Part shown: positions 1 through 9,175 of the stretch, one piece after another | Layout of the letters: every line of letters begins with the position of its first letter | Position numbering within the stretch: position 1 is the first letter of the stretch | Assembly: GCF_024169515.1 (NCBI RefSeq) | Contig: NZ_JAMKCQ010000001.1 | Location: 3,596,001 to 3,660,000, forward strand | Direction of reading: 5' to 3' | From: Erwinia aphidicola | GTDB taxonomy: Bacteria > Pseudomonadota > Gammaproteobacteria > Enterobacterales > Enterobacteriaceae | DNA length: 64,000 bases | Translations under genes and position numbers: made by a program | The notes under the pieces: model-generated | Told to the model about the DNA's origin: nothing | Databases searched by the model: none | What the model saw: the letters and a program-made list of their open reading frames with translations, nothing else

Positions 1-470
1 CGCTGCCGGCCTGGGGGCGTGCTTCTCCGGCCGCCACGGCGGTATTAATGACGCTGGTCGACCGCGAAACGCCGCTGTGGATCGACCAGGCGCTGAACGA
101 TGATGCGCTGCTCAGCAACCTGCGTTTCCATACCGGGGCGCCGGTCACCGCGCGTACCGACGCCCCCTTTGCCCTGCTGCACGCCGCTGACGGCACGGAG
201 ATAAGCCAGTTCTCTGCGGGGGATAACGTCGCGCCGGAGAAAAGCACCACGCTGATTATCGACGTGCCTGCCCTGAGCGGCGGACTGACGTTACGCCTGC
301 GCGGGCCGGGCCTGATGGAGCGCCGCGCCATTGCGCCGCAGCTGCCGGAAAGCGTGCTCAGCTACCTGCGTAACCGCGCGCATCACTTCCCGCAGGGCAT
401 CGACCTGATCTTTACCTGCGGTGAAAACATGATGGCGCTGCCGCGCAGCACCGTTGTGGAGGTGTGCTGA
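1..470 (+). CDS. phnH: PhnH, C-P lyase core subunit (5' end outside window)
   Basis: PhnH is a structural subunit of the PhnGHIJ carbon-phosphorus lyase core, which transfers alkylphosphonates to the ribose triphosphate of ATP/GTP and then breaks the C-P bond in the cytoplasm. The reading frame is open from base 3 to the TGA at 468-470, giving about 155 residues of a protein usually near 195, so the first ~40 residues lie left of the window. Residues such as TPLWIDQAL and the C-terminal FPQGIDLIFTCGE stretch are typical of the family. The stop overlaps the phnI ATG by one base, showing translational coupling. phnG and phnF are presumably upstream, unseen. Confidence 0.93.
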   Translation, partial: LPAWGRASPAATAVLMTLVDRETPLWIDQALNDDALLSNLRFHTGAPVTARTDAPFALLHAADGTEISQFSAGDNVAPEKSTTLIIDVPALSGGLTLRLRGPGLMERRAIAPQLPESVLSYLRNRAHHFPQGIDLIFTCGENMMALPRSTVVEVC

Positions 471-1546
471 TGTACGTTGCCGTTAAAGGGGGCGAGAAGG
501 CGATAGCCGCCGCCCATCAGCTGCAGGAGAGCCTGCGCCGTGGCGATGCGAACCGGGCTGAAATCCGCTGTGAACAGATTGATCAGCAGCTGGGTCTGGC
601 CGTGGATCGCGTGATGACCGAAGGCGGCATTCACGACCGCCAACTGGCGGCGCTGGCGATCAAACAGGCGAGCGGCGATCTGGTGGAAGCCATCTTCCTG
701 CTGCGTGCCTACCGCACCACGCTGCCGCGCCTGGCGGACAGCCTGCCGCTCGACAGTGCGGCGATGCGCGTCGAGCGCCGCATCTCGGCGGTGTATAAGG
801 ATCTGCCTGGGGGGCAGCTGCTCGGGCCGACCTACGACTACACCCATCGCCTGCTCGATTTCACCCTGCTGGCAGAGGGCAAAACGCCGCCCACGCCGCG
901 TGCCGAACAGCCGCTACAGGCAGAGTGCCCGCATATGTTTGACCTGATGACGCGCGAAGGGCTGGCGCTGCGTGAGGAAGATGACGGCAGTGAACCTGTC
1001 GATATCACCCAGGATGCGCCATCCTACCCGATGCCGCGCTCGGCGCGCCTGCAGCAGCTGGTGCGCGGTGACGAAGGTTTCCTGCTGGCGCTCGGCTACT
1101 CCACCCAGCGCGGCTACGGGCGTACCCACCCGTTTGCCGGGGAGATCCGTACCGGCTATGTCACGGTGGAGATCTGCCCGGAAGAGCTGGGCTTCCCGCT
1201 GGAAATTGGCGAAGTGCTGCTGACCGAGTGCGAGATGGTCAACGGCTTTACCACCCCGGCAGATCGGGCGCCGCACTTCACCCGGGGTTACGGGCTGGTG
1301 TTTGGCCGCGCCGAGCGCAAGGCGATGGCGATGGCGCTGGTGGACCGTGCGCTACAAACCGATGAGCACGGCGAGCGCATTACCAGCCCGGCGCAGGACG
1401 AAGAGTTTGTGCTGTCGCACGCCGATAACGTCGAGGCAGCGGGTTTTGTCTCGCACCTGAAACTTCCCCACTACGTTGATTTCCAGGCCGAGCTTGAACT
1501 GCTCAAGCGCCTGCGTGCTGAATACCAGGAGAAACACCGTGACTGA
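470..1546 (+). CDS. phnI: PhnI, C-P lyase core subunit
   Basis: PhnI is the nucleosidase-like subunit that, with PhnG, H and L, displaces adenine from ATP to form ribose-triphosphate alkylphosphonate. The 358-residue product begins MYVAVKGGEKA and contains ERRISAVYKD, GGQLLGPTYDYTH and a very conserved C-terminal HADNVEAAGFVSHLKLPHYV block, all diagnostic of the family. A GTG six bases further upstream is in frame, but the ATG at 470 matches the enterobacterial start and overlaps the phnH stop. The end overlaps phnJ by 8 bases. Length and motif content indicate an intact gene. I see no oddity. Confidence 0.96.
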   Translation: MYVAVKGGEKAIAAAHQLQESLRRGDANRAEIRCEQIDQQLGLAVDRVMTEGGIHDRQLAALAIKQASGDLVEAIFLLRAYRTTLPRLADSLPLDSAAMRVERRISAVYKDLPGGQLLGPTYDYTHRLLDFTLLAEGKTPPTPRAEQPLQAECPHMFDLMTREGLALREEDDGSEPVDITQDAPSYPMPRSARLQQLVRGDEGFLLALGYSTQRGYGRTHPFAGEIRTGYVTVEICPEELGFPLEIGEVLLTECEMVNGFTTPADRAPHFTRGYGLVFGRAERKAMAMALVDRALQTDEHGERITSPAQDEEFVLSHADNVEAAGFVSHLKLPHYVDFQAELELLKRLRAEYQEKHRD

Positions 1547-2381
1547 ACTCAGCGGTTACAACCCCGGCTACCTTGATGAGCAGAGCAAGCGCACCATCCG
1601 GCGCGCCATCCTCAAGGCGGTGGCGATCCCCGGCTATCAGGTGCCGTTTGGCGGGCGTGAAATGCCGATGCCTTACGGCTGGGGCACCGGCGGGATCCAG
1701 CTGACCGCCAGCGTGATTGGCGAAAATGACGTGCTGAAGGTGATCGACCAGGGCGCGGACGACACCACCAACGCCGTGTCAATCCGCCGCTTCTTCCAGC
1801 GCGTCAGCGGGGCAGCCACCACGGAGCGCACCGTGGATGCCACGCTGATCCAGACGCGTCACCGCATCCCGGAAACGCCGCTGGTCGAGGATCAAATCCT
1901 GATTTATCAGGTGCCGATCCCGGAACCGCTGCGCTTTATTGAACCGCGTGAGACGGAAACCCGCACCATGCACGCGCTGGAGGAGTACGGCATCATGCAG
2001 GTGAAGCTGTATGAAGATATCGCCCGCTACGGCCATATCGCCACCACCTACGCCTACCCGGTGAAGGTCAACGATCGCTACGTGATGGACCCGTCGCCAA
2101 TCCCGAAATTCGACAACCCGAAGATGGATATGATGCCTGCGCTCCAGCTGTTCGGCGCCGGGCGCGAAAAGCGTATCTACGCGCTGCCGCCGTATACCAA
2201 AGTGGAGAGCCTCGATTTCGACGACCATCCGTTCAGCGTGCAGCAGTGGTCTGAACCCTGCGCGCTGTGCGGCTCGCGCGACAGCTATCTGGATGAAGTG
2301 GTGATGGATGATGCCGGCACGCGCATGTTTGTCTGTTCGGATACCGATTACTGCCATCAGCAACAAGAGAATCAGCCATGA
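1539..2381 (+). CDS. phnJ: PhnJ, radical SAM C-P bond-cleaving subunit
   Basis: PhnJ is the radical S-adenosylmethionine enzyme that homolytically cleaves the C-P bond of 5-phosphoribosyl-1-phosphonate, releasing the alkane. I chose the GTG at 1539 because it gives MTELSGYN, aligning with the known N terminus, and because it overlaps the end of phnI. The 280-residue protein carries its Fe-S ligands near the C terminus: Cys241, Cys244 and Cys266 (C-x2-C-x21-C), with Cys272 as the family's proposed thiyl radical site. All four are present, so the enzyme should be active. Its stop overlaps the phnK start (ATGA). Confidence 0.96.
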   Translation: MTELSGYNPGYLDEQSKRTIRRAILKAVAIPGYQVPFGGREMPMPYGWGTGGIQLTASVIGENDVLKVIDQGADDTTNAVSIRRFFQRVSGAATTERTVDATLIQTRHRIPETPLVEDQILIYQVPIPEPLRFIEPRETETRTMHALEEYGIMQVKLYEDIARYGHIATTYAYPVKVNDRYVMDPSPIPKFDNPKMDMMPALQLFGAGREKRIYALPPYTKVESLDFDDHPFSVQQWSEPCALCGSRDSYLDEVVMDDAGTRMFVCSDTDYCHQQQENQP

Positions 2382-3136
2382 ACCGTGAATCTCCGCTGCT
2401 GGCGGTCAATCAGTTAACCCATCTTTATGCGCCGGGCAAAGGCTTTAGCGACGTGTCGTTTGAGCTCTATCCGGGGGAAGTATTAGGCATCGTCGGCGAG
2501 TCCGGCTCCGGTAAAACCACGCTGCTGAAGGCCATCTCGGCGCGGCTGACGCCGCAGCAGGGCGAGATTATCTACCAGGGCCAGGATCTCTACGCGATGA
2601 GCGAGAGCGAGCGCCGCCGTCTGCTGCGCACCGAGTGGGGCGTGGTGCATCAATACCCGATGGACGGCCTGCGCGCGCAGGTCTCTGCCGGGGGCAATAT
2701 CGGCGAGCGCCTGATGGCGGTGGGGCAGCGTCATTATGGTGAGATCCGCCACACCGCAGGCAAATGGCTGCAGGACGTGGAGATCCCACTGGCGCGTATT
2801 GATGACCTGCCGGGCACCTTCTCCGGCGGTATGCAGCAGCGTTTGCAGATTGCGCGCAACCTGGTGACCCATCCTAAACTGGTGTTTATGGACGAGCCAA
2901 CCGGTGGGCTGGATGTTTCGGTGCAGGCGCGCCTGCTCGATTTGCTGCGCAGCCTGGTGCGTGATTTGAATCTCGCGGTGGTGATTGTCACGCACGACCT
3001 CGGCGTGGCCCGCCTGCTGGCGCATCGCCTGCTGGTGATGAAGCAGGGCGCGGTGGTCGAGAGCGGCCTGACCGACCGGGTGCTGGACGATCCGCATCAT
3101 CCGTATACCCAGCTGCTGGTGTCATCCATTTTATAA
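2378..3136 (+). CDS. phnK: PhnK, ABC-type ATPase of the C-P lyase complex
   Basis: PhnK is an ABC-fold ATPase that docks on the PhnGHIJ core near PhnJ; it is not a transporter subunit. The 252-residue product has Walker [12 protein letters not shown], signature [15 protein letters not shown], Walker [12 protein letters not shown] and the H-loop in VIVTHDLG. Its start overlaps phnJ by 4 bases. Unlike the rest of the operon it is followed by a 61-base gap containing a 9-bp hairpin of a repeat family, then phnL. This makes the hairpin the only likely internal control point in the visible part of the operon. Confidence 0.95.
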   Translation: MNRESPLLAVNQLTHLYAPGKGFSDVSFELYPGEVLGIVGESGSGKTTLLKAISARLTPQQGEIIYQGQDLYAMSESERRRLLRTEWGVVHQYPMDGLRAQVSAGGNIGERLMAVGQRHYGEIRHTAGKWLQDVEIPLARIDDLPGTFSGGMQQRLQIARNLVTHPKLVFMDEPTGGLDVSVQARLLDLLRSLVRDLNLAVVIVTHDLGVARLLAHRLLVMKQGAVVESGLTDRVLDDPHHPYTQLLVSSIL

Positions 3137-3144
3137 TTCATCCT

Positions 3145-3176
3145 GTAGGGGGCGACCTTCTTTTCCGGTCGCCCCG
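3145..3176 (+). repeat. GTAGGGG-type palindromic repeat, copy 1
   Basis: Between phnK and phnL a perfect 9-bp inverted repeat (GGGGCGACC at 3149-3157, GGTCGCCCC at 3167-3175) surrounds a pyrimidine-rich 9-base loop, TTCTTTTCC. It is preceded by TGTA. Two related hairpins with the same GTAGGGG lead and T-rich loop lie after phnE2, so this is a dispersed repeat rather than a gene-specific terminator. It lacks a trailing T tract on the plus strand and so should not end transcription of the operon. Confidence 0.8.
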
Positions 3177-3197
3177 GCAGGAGGCACGGGAATCACT

Positions 3198-3902
3198 ATG
3201 AACCTGAAACTGCGCGTCGAAAATCTGTCGAAAACATTTGTGATGCATAACCAGCACGGCGCGGAACTGCCGGTGTTACGCAACGCCTCACTGCAGGTGG
3301 CGGCGGGGGAGTGCGTGGTGCTGCACGGCCATTCCGGCAGCGGCAAATCAACCCTGCTGCGCTCGCTGTATGCCAACTACCTGCCGGATAGCGGCCATAT
3401 CTGGGTGGATCATCAGCAGCAGTGGGTTGATCTGGTCAGCGCCCCGGCGCGCCAGATCCTCAGCATCCGCCGCGATACGCTGGGCTGGGTCAGCCAGTTT
3501 CTGCGCGTCATCCCGCGTATCTCCACGCTGGAAGTGGTGATGCAGCCGCTGCTGGAGCGCGGCGTGGATCGTGCCGAGAGCGCCGCGCGCGCGAGCGATC
3601 TGCTGGGGCGCCTCAACGTACCGCAACGCCTGTGGGCGCTGGCGCCGTCAACCTTCTCCGGCGGTGAGCAGCAGCGCGTTAACATTGCGCGCGGCTTTAT
3701 TGCCGAGTCGCCGATCCTGCTGCTGGATGAGCCGACCGCCTCGCTCGACAGCGTTAACAGTGCGGCGGTGGTCGGGCTGATTGAACAGGCGCGCCAGCGC
3801 GGTGCCGCCATCGTCGGAATTTTTCATGATAACGCGGTGCGCGATCGCATCGCTGACCGTCTGCATGTGATGCAACCCGCTGCTGTGGAGCACGCCGTAT
3901 GA
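3198..3902 (+). CDS. phnL: PhnL, ABC-type ATPase of C-P lyase
   Basis: PhnL is the second ABC-like ATPase of the C-P lyase pathway. It is needed with PhnGHI for the first step, coupling phosphonate to the C1 of ATP ribose. The 234-residue product has Walker [12 protein letters not shown], signature [14 protein letters not shown] and Walker [14 protein letters not shown] ribosome-binding site (GGAGGC) lies about 12 bases before the ATG, which fits independent initiation after the hairpin gap. The stop overlaps phnM by 4 bases (ATGA). It is a full-length family member with no missing motif. Confidence 0.95.
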   Translation: MNLKLRVENLSKTFVMHNQHGAELPVLRNASLQVAAGECVVLHGHSGSGKSTLLRSLYANYLPDSGHIWVDHQQQWVDLVSAPARQILSIRRDTLGWVSQFLRVIPRISTLEVVMQPLLERGVDRAESAARASDLLGRLNVPQRLWALAPSTFSGGEQQRVNIARGFIAESPILLLDEPTASLDSVNSAAVVGLIEQARQRGAAIVGIFHDNAVRDRIADRLHVMQPAAVEHAV

Positions 3903-5035
3903 TTATCAACAACGTTAAGCTAATTCTGGAAAATGAAGTCGTGGCAGGATCGCTGGCCTGCGAGAACGGCATCATCTCCGCCTTCTCCGATACGCCAAGC
4001 CAGCTGCCCTGCGCGATTGACGGCGAGGGCGGCTGGCTGATGCCGGGCATGGTCGAGCTGCATACGGATAATCTCGACAAGTTTTTTACCCCGCGCCCCA
4101 AGGTTGACTGGCCGGCGCACTCGGCGATGAGCGGCCACGACGCGCTGATTATTGCCAGCGGCATTACCACGGTGCTGGATGCGATTGGCGTGGGCGACGT
4201 GCGCGACGGCGGCCACCGTATGGAAAATCTTAACAAAATGATCGATGCGATACGGCACAGCCAGAAGCATGGCCTGAACCGCGCCGAGCACCGCCTGCAC
4301 CTGCGCTGCGAGCTGCCTCACGACTCCACGCTGCCGCTGTTCGAGCAGCTGATGTGTAACCCGGCGCTGTCGCTGGTGTCGCTGATGGACCATTCGCCGG
4401 GCCAGCGTCAGTATGTGTCACTCGACGCCTGGCGCACCTACTTTGGCGGCAAGTACCAGCTCAGCGATGCGAAGCTGGATCAATATCAGGCCGATCAGCT
4501 GCGCCTGGCCGCCCGCTGGTCGCAGCCGAACCGTGAAGCGATCGCCGCATGGTGCCGCCAGTACCATATTCCGCTGGCCAGCCACGACGACGCGACTGAC
4601 CAACACGTGGTGGAGTCGAAAGGGGTGGGCAGTACCATCGCCGAATTCCCGACCACGGTCGAAGCGGCACGCGCTTCCCATGAGATGGGTTTGCAGGTGC
4701 TGATGGGCGCGCCGAACATCGTGCGCGGCGGCTCGCACTCCGGCAACGTCTCGGCGGCGGAACTGGCTTCCCTCGGGCTGCTGGATATTCTCTCCTCCGA
4801 CTATTACCCCGGCAGCCTGCTGGATGCCGCGTTCCGCATTGCCCGCGATGAGCAGAACGGCATTGCGCTGCCTGCGGCCGTTGCGCTGGTCACGCGCAAT
4901 CCGGCCCAGTCCATTGGCCTGCACGATCGCGGAGTCATCGCCGAAGGCAAGCGTGCGGATATGGTGCTGGTGCGCCAGCATCGCGAGCAGGTGTATGTGA
5001 AAAGCGTTTGGGCGCAGGGGCGGACGGTGTTCTGA
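3899..5035 (+). CDS. phnM: PhnM, ribose triphosphonate diphosphohydrolase
   Basis: PhnM removes pyrophosphate from 5-triphosphoribosyl-1-phosphonate to give the PhnJ substrate. It is an amidohydrolase-superfamily metalloenzyme. The 378-residue product has the early metal-binding region [16 protein letters not shown] (the family uses H-x-D-N rather than HxH), the H-x-D-D segment SHDDATDQH, and a C-terminal amidohydrolase close with [25 protein letters not shown]. Start and stop both overlap neighbours: ATGA with phnL, and TGATG with phnN. This matches tight operon coupling. Confidence 0.95.
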   Translation: MIINNVKLILENEVVAGSLACENGIISAFSDTPSQLPCAIDGEGGWLMPGMVELHTDNLDKFFTPRPKVDWPAHSAMSGHDALIIASGITTVLDAIGVGDVRDGGHRMENLNKMIDAIRHSQKHGLNRAEHRLHLRCELPHDSTLPLFEQLMCNPALSLVSLMDHSPGQRQYVSLDAWRTYFGGKYQLSDAKLDQYQADQLRLAARWSQPNREAIAAWCRQYHIPLASHDDATDQHVVESKGVGSTIAEFPTTVEAARASHEMGLQVLMGAPNIVRGGSHSGNVSAAELASLGLLDILSSDYYPGSLLDAAFRIARDEQNGIALPAAVALVTRNPAQSIGLHDRGVIAEGKRADMVLVRQHREQVYVKSVWAQGRTVF

Positions 5036-5604
5036 TGGGGCGGCTGATCTGGCTGATGGGGCCATCCGGATCCGGCAAGGACAGCCTGCTGCTGGCGCTG
5101 CGCGAGTGTGCGCCGCCGCAGGTGGTCGTGGCGCATCGCTATATTACCCGCAGCGCGACGGCAGGGGGCGAGAATCACGTCGCCCTCAGCGAGCATGAGT
5201 TTATGCGGCGGCGCGAGTATGGTCTGTTTGCCCTCGACTGGCAGGCGCACCAGTTTTACTACGCGCTGGGTATCGAGATCGACCAGTGGCTGGCAAGCGG
5301 GCTGGACGTGGTGGTTAACGGTTCGCGGCTGCATCTGGCCGCCGCGCAGCAGCGCTACGGCGAGCGGCTGCTGGCGGTCTGTTTGCAGGTGTCGCCCGAC
5401 GTGCTGGCGGCGCGCCTGCGGCTGCGCGGGCGCGAAGATGAAGCGGAGATCGCGCAGCGCCTGCGCCGGGCCGCGGAGCCGGTTGGCGCAGGCTGCCTGA
5501 CGCTGAACAACGACGGTGAGCCGGGCAGGACATTGCAGGGGCTGTTATGCCTGCTGGATGGTGATAACCCTGGCCATCAGCGCTCTGGATCGTCGCTGAC
5601 GTAG
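5035..5604 (+). CDS. phnN: PhnN, ribose 1,5-bisphosphokinase
   Basis: PhnN phosphorylates ribose 1,5-bisphosphate to PRPP, returning the C-P lyase product to nucleotide metabolism. The P-loop [11 protein letters not shown] sits at residues 8-18, followed by AHRYITR and NGSR as in guanylate-kinase-like relatives. I start at the ATG overlapping the phnM stop, because the more upstream in-frame start would read through phnM. The 189-residue product is normal length. Its 3' end overlaps, tail to tail, 28 bases of the opposing FAD oxidoreductase gene. No phnO or phnP follows, so the phosphodiesterase needed upstream of PhnN must be encoded elsewhere if present. Confidence 0.94.
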   Translation: MGRLIWLMGPSGSGKDSLLLALRECAPPQVVVAHRYITRSATAGGENHVALSEHEFMRRREYGLFALDWQAHQFYYALGIEIDQWLASGLDVVVNGSRLHLAAAQQRYGERLLAVCLQVSPDVLAARLRLRGREDEAEIAQRLRRAAEPVGAGCLTLNNDGEPGRTLQGLLCLLDGDNPGHQRSGSSLT

Positions 5605-7064
5605 CCGAAAAACAGATTATGCGGATCCCAGGCGGCTCTCAGTTCATTGAGCCGCTGCCACTTTTGTTCGGAAAAGCAGAGCTGTGCCAGTTCCGGTGCC
5701 AGCGAGAGGTCTGTTTCGTTGATGTAGTAGCCGCTGACCCAGGGCTTAACCGCGGCATTCATTTTTTTCATCAGCCGCTGGTTAGCGGCGATCTCCTGCT
5801 GGTTTTCACCAATCAGATACCATGAAACGTAGTGGGGGGCCCACCAGGTAAAACTGCAGGGTTCTGGCACGGTAGGGTTGGTATCAATGACTGAAAATCC
5901 GAACGAGCGTGAGTCGGGCGCCTCCTGTTCCAGCAGCTGCGCGATAACCGGCAGCACTTCCTCAGGATGCTCAGTAAAAAATGCGCTTTCACTGGTGCGG
6001 CTGGTGCTGTAAGCGTCAGTGGCACCCAGCGCGTCGAACAGCTCCAGGTAGTTAAGGGTGCGGTTGTGAGTACTTTGTAATGAGCAGATCTGGGGCAATC
6101 TGCTGTGGTTAAAAATTTCAGCCACCTCAGTGGCGGAACTGAGGTTCTCGCCAAAGGAGACAACGTTCAGAACATAGTGCCAGCGCTGTTCTGCCGGGGG
6201 AGTACCAGCAGGGGAAAACTTGCCCAGAGCACCAAGAATTTCTGAACGCTGGTTATTTGCGGGTAACAGCCTCAGAATCTCTTCCAGCGCCGGACGCAGC
6301 TTTTCCAGTGGAAAATAGAAGGTGTTCATCACGGCGGCCGGTGCCGGGTGTAGCTGCAGCTTATAGCGCAGCACCACGGCAAAAAAACCGGGCCCCACGC
6401 CGCGCATCGCCCAGTATAAATCGGGATTTTCTGTCGCAGAGGTGGTGACGATACGGCCGTCTGCCAGCATCAGCTCTGCCGCCAGCACGGAGGCACAGCC
6501 CATACCATAAGCCGGCATGTTCCAGCCCATTCCGCCCCCCAACAGGAAGCCACCCAGCGCGACAAAACCCGTGTGCGCGCCGGGGAAAACCAGCCCGTAC
6601 TGGAAGGTAGCCTGATTAAGCTGCTGGCTGAACACGCCCGGACCTGCCCAGGCCGTTTTGGCCCCGGCATCAATGGCGATAGCGCTGAATAATGATAAAT
6701 CGACGGTGACGGCATTATGGCGTAACGGTGCCAGAGTGATGTTGTGGCCGGAACTGCGCAGTGCAACCTGATGCCCGGACTGAGCTGCCCAGCCCAGCAG
6801 CAGCTTAAGATCGTCACTGTCCTGCGGCTGGGCGATAAGCGCGGGGAAACGCTGCGGCTTTTTACTGTACCAGGTCATTGCCCAGAACCAGCGTAACCAC
6901 TCTGGATCGGTCTGCCATACCAACACGCCTTTGAATGACTGCAGCAGCAGCGTTTTGCTCTCTCTGGCAAAGCCCGCTGCGGGGCGGATCCATCCCGGCA
7001 ATATCACGCTCAATGCCGTTAACGCTTTAATCAGGCGGCGGCGCAAAAGTGAATGATTGTTCAT
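5577..7064 (-). CDS. Secreted FAD-linked oxidoreductase (BBE family)
   Basis: This 495-residue flavoprotein belongs to the berberine-bridge-enzyme-like class of FAD oxidoreductases. A charged N terminus (RRRLIK) and a hydrophobic stretch to about residue 30 look like an export signal; the paired arginines could suit Tat. The PCMH-type FAD domain shows RSSGHN, whose His is the usual covalent FAD anchor, then [12 protein letters not shown]. The C-terminal BBE motif ends [10 protein letters not shown]. No second anchoring Cys precedes the GG loop. It follows two cytochrome c genes, with 19 bases between stop and start, so electrons probably pass to cytochromes instead of oxygen. The substrate (alcohol, sugar or amine) cannot be told. 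SD GAGGATG supports the start. Confidence 0.75.
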   Translation of the reverse strand: MNNHSLLRRRLIKALTALSVILPGWIRPAAGFARESKTLLLQSFKGVLVWQTDPEWLRWFWAMTWYSKKPQRFPALIAQPQDSDDLKLLLGWAAQSGHQVALRSSGHNITLAPLRHNAVTVDLSLFSAIAIDAGAKTAWAGPGVFSQQLNQATFQYGLVFPGAHTGFVALGGFLLGGGMGWNMPAYGMGCASVLAAELMLADGRIVTTSATENPDLYWAMRGVGPGFFAVVLRYKLQLHPAPAAVMNTFYFPLEKLRPALEEILRLLPANNQRSEILGALGKFSPAGTPPAEQRWHYVLNVVSFGENLSSATEVAEIFNHSRLPQICSLQSTHNRTLNYLELFDALGATDAYSTSRTSESAFFTEHPEEVLPVIAQLLEQEAPDSRSFGFSVIDTNPTVPEPCSFTWWAPHYVSWYLIGENQQEIAANQRLMKKMNAAVKPWVSGYYINETDLSLAPELAQLCFSEQKWQRLNELRAAWDPHNLFFGYVSDDPER

Positions 7065-7083
7065 ACCATCCTCAGCTTAACCA

Positions 7084-7443
7084 TCAGTGATTATTAACAG
7101 GCAACTTGCTGAAATAGTTCGCCAGCCGTTTCATATCTTCCGCAGTCAGATTTTGGCTAATGTTTTCCATCATTCCGTTTTTACGGCGGCCGGCGCGAAA
7201 TGCCTGGAGTTGACTCTCCAGATAAGGTGCCTTTTGGCCGGCCAGATTTGGCCATTGCGGCGACTGACTGATACCGCCGGGTCCATGGCAGCTCATGCAA
7301 CCACTGGCTTTGGCCAGCTGTTCAATCGTCCCGGCGGGGTAAGTCATATCACTGTCAGTCAGGTGGGCTTCTGCGGATAAAGTGGCGGCGGTAAGGGCGG
7401 CAAACAGCAGGCAGTTAAGCTGGCGGGTTATTCTGACTCTCAT
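7084..7443 (-). CDS. Small periplasmic cytochrome c
   Basis: A 119-residue class I cytochrome c with a signal peptide (hydrophobic residues ~9-24, ending around AEA) and one haem-binding motif CMSCH. A downstream Met in KNGMMENIS is a candidate axial ligand. It resembles the single-haem cytochrome c4/c553 type. An SD (AAGGAA) lies 8 bases before the ATG. It sits between a three-haem cytochrome and an FAD oxidoreductase, all on the minus strand with 19-29 base gaps. The likely role is electron relay in a periplasmic dehydrogenase complex. The partner assignment is inferred from context only. Confidence 0.85.
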   Translation of the reverse strand: MRVRITRQLNCLLFAALTAATLSAEAHLTDSDMTYPAGTIEQLAKASGCMSCHGPGGISQSPQWPNLAGQKAPYLESQLQAFRAGRRKNGMMENISQNLTAEDMKRLANYFSKLPVNNH

Positions 7444-7472
7444 AAAAGTTCCTTTTTCGCGATAATCCTGAT

Positions 7473-8858
7473 TCAGGGTTGCGCAGCGGGGAGTTGTTTA
7501 CGCAATACGGATACGGCCGTTTCTGGGACCGCTGCCGACTGATTGCCCCAGGATGAACGAATAAAGCTCAGTACGTCGGCAATCTGTCGGTCGTTTAATC
7601 TGCCGGCAAAACCCGGCATCGAATAATAAGGGCCGGGCGATGCGCTTGCAGGCTGAGTCGCGCCGTTCAGAACAATGCTGATTAACCCTGCCGGATCTGC
7701 CGAGTTAACCGCAGAATTAACAGCCAGTGCGGGGAATTTTTTACGGTAGCCAAGGCCGTTAGTTAAATGACACCCTGAGCAGTTTTTTAAATAGACTTCC
7801 GCACCCGCTTTTGACAGATCCCCACGGCTAAATGCCGTAAAAGTGCGGGTACTATAGAAAAGTTGAGGTTGTTGAATCGCGGGGGACAATGAGCGCAGAT
7901 AGTCAGCCATCGCCTGAAGATCCGGCTGAGTCATATATTGGGTTGAGTGGCTCACCACATCAGACATCGGGCCAAAGGTTGCCGCGTTGTCCGTAACGCC
8001 GGTCTTTAACAGCTCAACCAGTTCATCCCGCTGCCAGTTTCCCAGCCCGCTGCGCAGCTCTGCACGTAACGAAGGGGCCGCATAGCCGTCAATAACCTGC
8101 GCACCGGACAGGTAATGGCGATCGCTGTCGTCATAAGCGACTTCCTGTAAGGTGGCTGCCCGTGGTGTATGGCAGGCTCCGCAATGTCCTAATCCCTCAA
8201 CATAATAGGCACCCAGTTTTACCGGATCTTCTGGCGCATTCTGTGGGACTGGCCCCGTTTTTGGCGCAAACAGCCAGCGCCACCATGTCACTGGCCAGCG
8301 CAACGATAATGGCCAGGGGATGCTATTTTTCGCGCTGGCGCAAGGCACAGCGTCAATGCCGTGGATGAAATAAGCGTAGAGCGCCTGCATATCGTGGTGG
8401 GAAATACGACGGTAAGAAGGCCAGGGCATCGCCGGGTAGAGTGTGGTGCCATCCTTGCGAATACCCTGTCTGACGGCGTTGTCAAAATCAGCATAGCTCA
8501 GGGTGCCGATGCCAAACTGTTTATCCGGGGTGATATTTGGCGGCACCATGCCGCCAATCGGTGAGGGGATAGGCGCGCCACCGCTGAAAGGGGGCTTACC
8601 TGGCTGGCTATGGCAGGCTACACAGTCACCCACGCGAGCCAGATAAGCACCGCGCTGGATCAGTTCAGGCGTTGCGCTGATGGACTGCTTTACTGCAGCA
8701 GTTTGGGGGGGCGGAATGACAAGGGTGATACCCCAGGCAATAACGATCAGCGTCAATGGCAGCGCAATCGCGATCTCTTTCCAACCCATTTTATACCAGC
8801 GGCCCTGACTGACTAATTCTCGGCGACCGGCAGTCAACATCCTGTTTTTTCTGCACAT
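7473..8858 (-). CDS. Membrane-anchored three-haem cytochrome c subunit
   Basis: This protein resembles the cytochrome c subunits of membrane-bound gluconate, sorbitol and alcohol dehydrogenases, which pass electrons to ubiquinone. Three haem motifs are visible: CVACH, CGACH and CSGCH. A single hydrophobic segment (ALPLTLIVIAWGITLVI) near residues 28-45 would anchor it in the inner membrane with the haem domains in the periplasm. I chose the ATG at 8858 because an AAGGAAG SD lies just before it; an internal ATG at 8789 is an alternative. It leads the three-gene operon with the small cytochrome and the FAD protein. The catalytic flavoprotein is therefore not the GMC type usually paired with this subunit. 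Confidence 0.85.
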   Translation of the reverse strand: MCRKNRMLTAGRRELVSQGRWYKMGWKEIAIALPLTLIVIAWGITLVIPPPQTAAVKQSISATPELIQRGAYLARVGDCVACHSQPGKPPFSGGAPIPSPIGGMVPPNITPDKQFGIGTLSYADFDNAVRQGIRKDGTTLYPAMPWPSYRRISHHDMQALYAYFIHGIDAVPCASAKNSIPWPLSLRWPVTWWRWLFAPKTGPVPQNAPEDPVKLGAYYVEGLGHCGACHTPRAATLQEVAYDDSDRHYLSGAQVIDGYAAPSLRAELRSGLGNWQRDELVELLKTGVTDNAATFGPMSDVVSHSTQYMTQPDLQAMADYLRSLSPAIQQPQLFYSTRTFTAFSRGDLSKAGAEVYLKNCSGCHLTNGLGYRKKFPALAVNSAVNSADPAGLISIVLNGATQPASASPGPYYSMPGFAGRLNDRQIADVLSFIRSSWGNQSAAVPETAVSVLRKQLPAAQP

Positions 8859-9028
8859 AATCTTCCTTAATAATGACAAACCTGGCTACCAGATGAGGCG
8901 GAGTAGGCCGCTGTTTTTTGCCCGTAAAGATTATTCGCTGTTGCGCCGTCGGGTTAGCCACAATGTGCCTGGAAAATGTACGATTGTGCTATTTTCGTGA
9001 CTCGCCGGAAGAATTGTTGTATTAGTTC

Positions 9029-9129
9029 AGGCTCCAGGGGGAGCCCGGCAACGGGCTGAGAAATCGCAAGCGCAAGCGGCGCGATGACCCTTAACACCTG
9101 ATCCGGATAATGCCGGCGAAGGGATGGGG
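9029..9129 (+). promoter_or_regulatory. TPP riboswitch (THI element) upstream of tenA-like gene
   Basis: The region shows the conserved thiamin pyrophosphate aptamer blocks in order: GGGGGAGCCCGG, GGGCTGAGA, a variable hairpin, ACCCTTAACACCTGATC, GGATAATGCC and GGCGAAGGGA. It lies 47 bases before the start of the single gene it should control. In gammaproteobacteria such aptamers usually repress translation or transcription when TPP is abundant. A hairpin right after it overlaps the ribosome-binding site, so translational control is the likely mode here. Confidence 0.95.
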
Positions 9130-9149
9130 CAATTTACCTGACTTTTGCC

Positions 9150-9173
9150 GGTAGTCTTTCCTCAAGGACTACC
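9150..9173 (+). promoter_or_regulatory. Riboswitch expression-platform hairpin covering the SD
   Basis: A 7-bp inverted repeat (GGTAGTC at 9150-9156 and GACTACC at 9167-9173) encloses and partly pairs the AAGGA ribosome-binding site at 9164-9168, two bases before the ATG at 9176. This looks like the sequestering stem of a translational riboswitch. The alternative pairing that frees it was not worked out. Confidence 0.7.
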
Positions 9174-9175
9174 CG

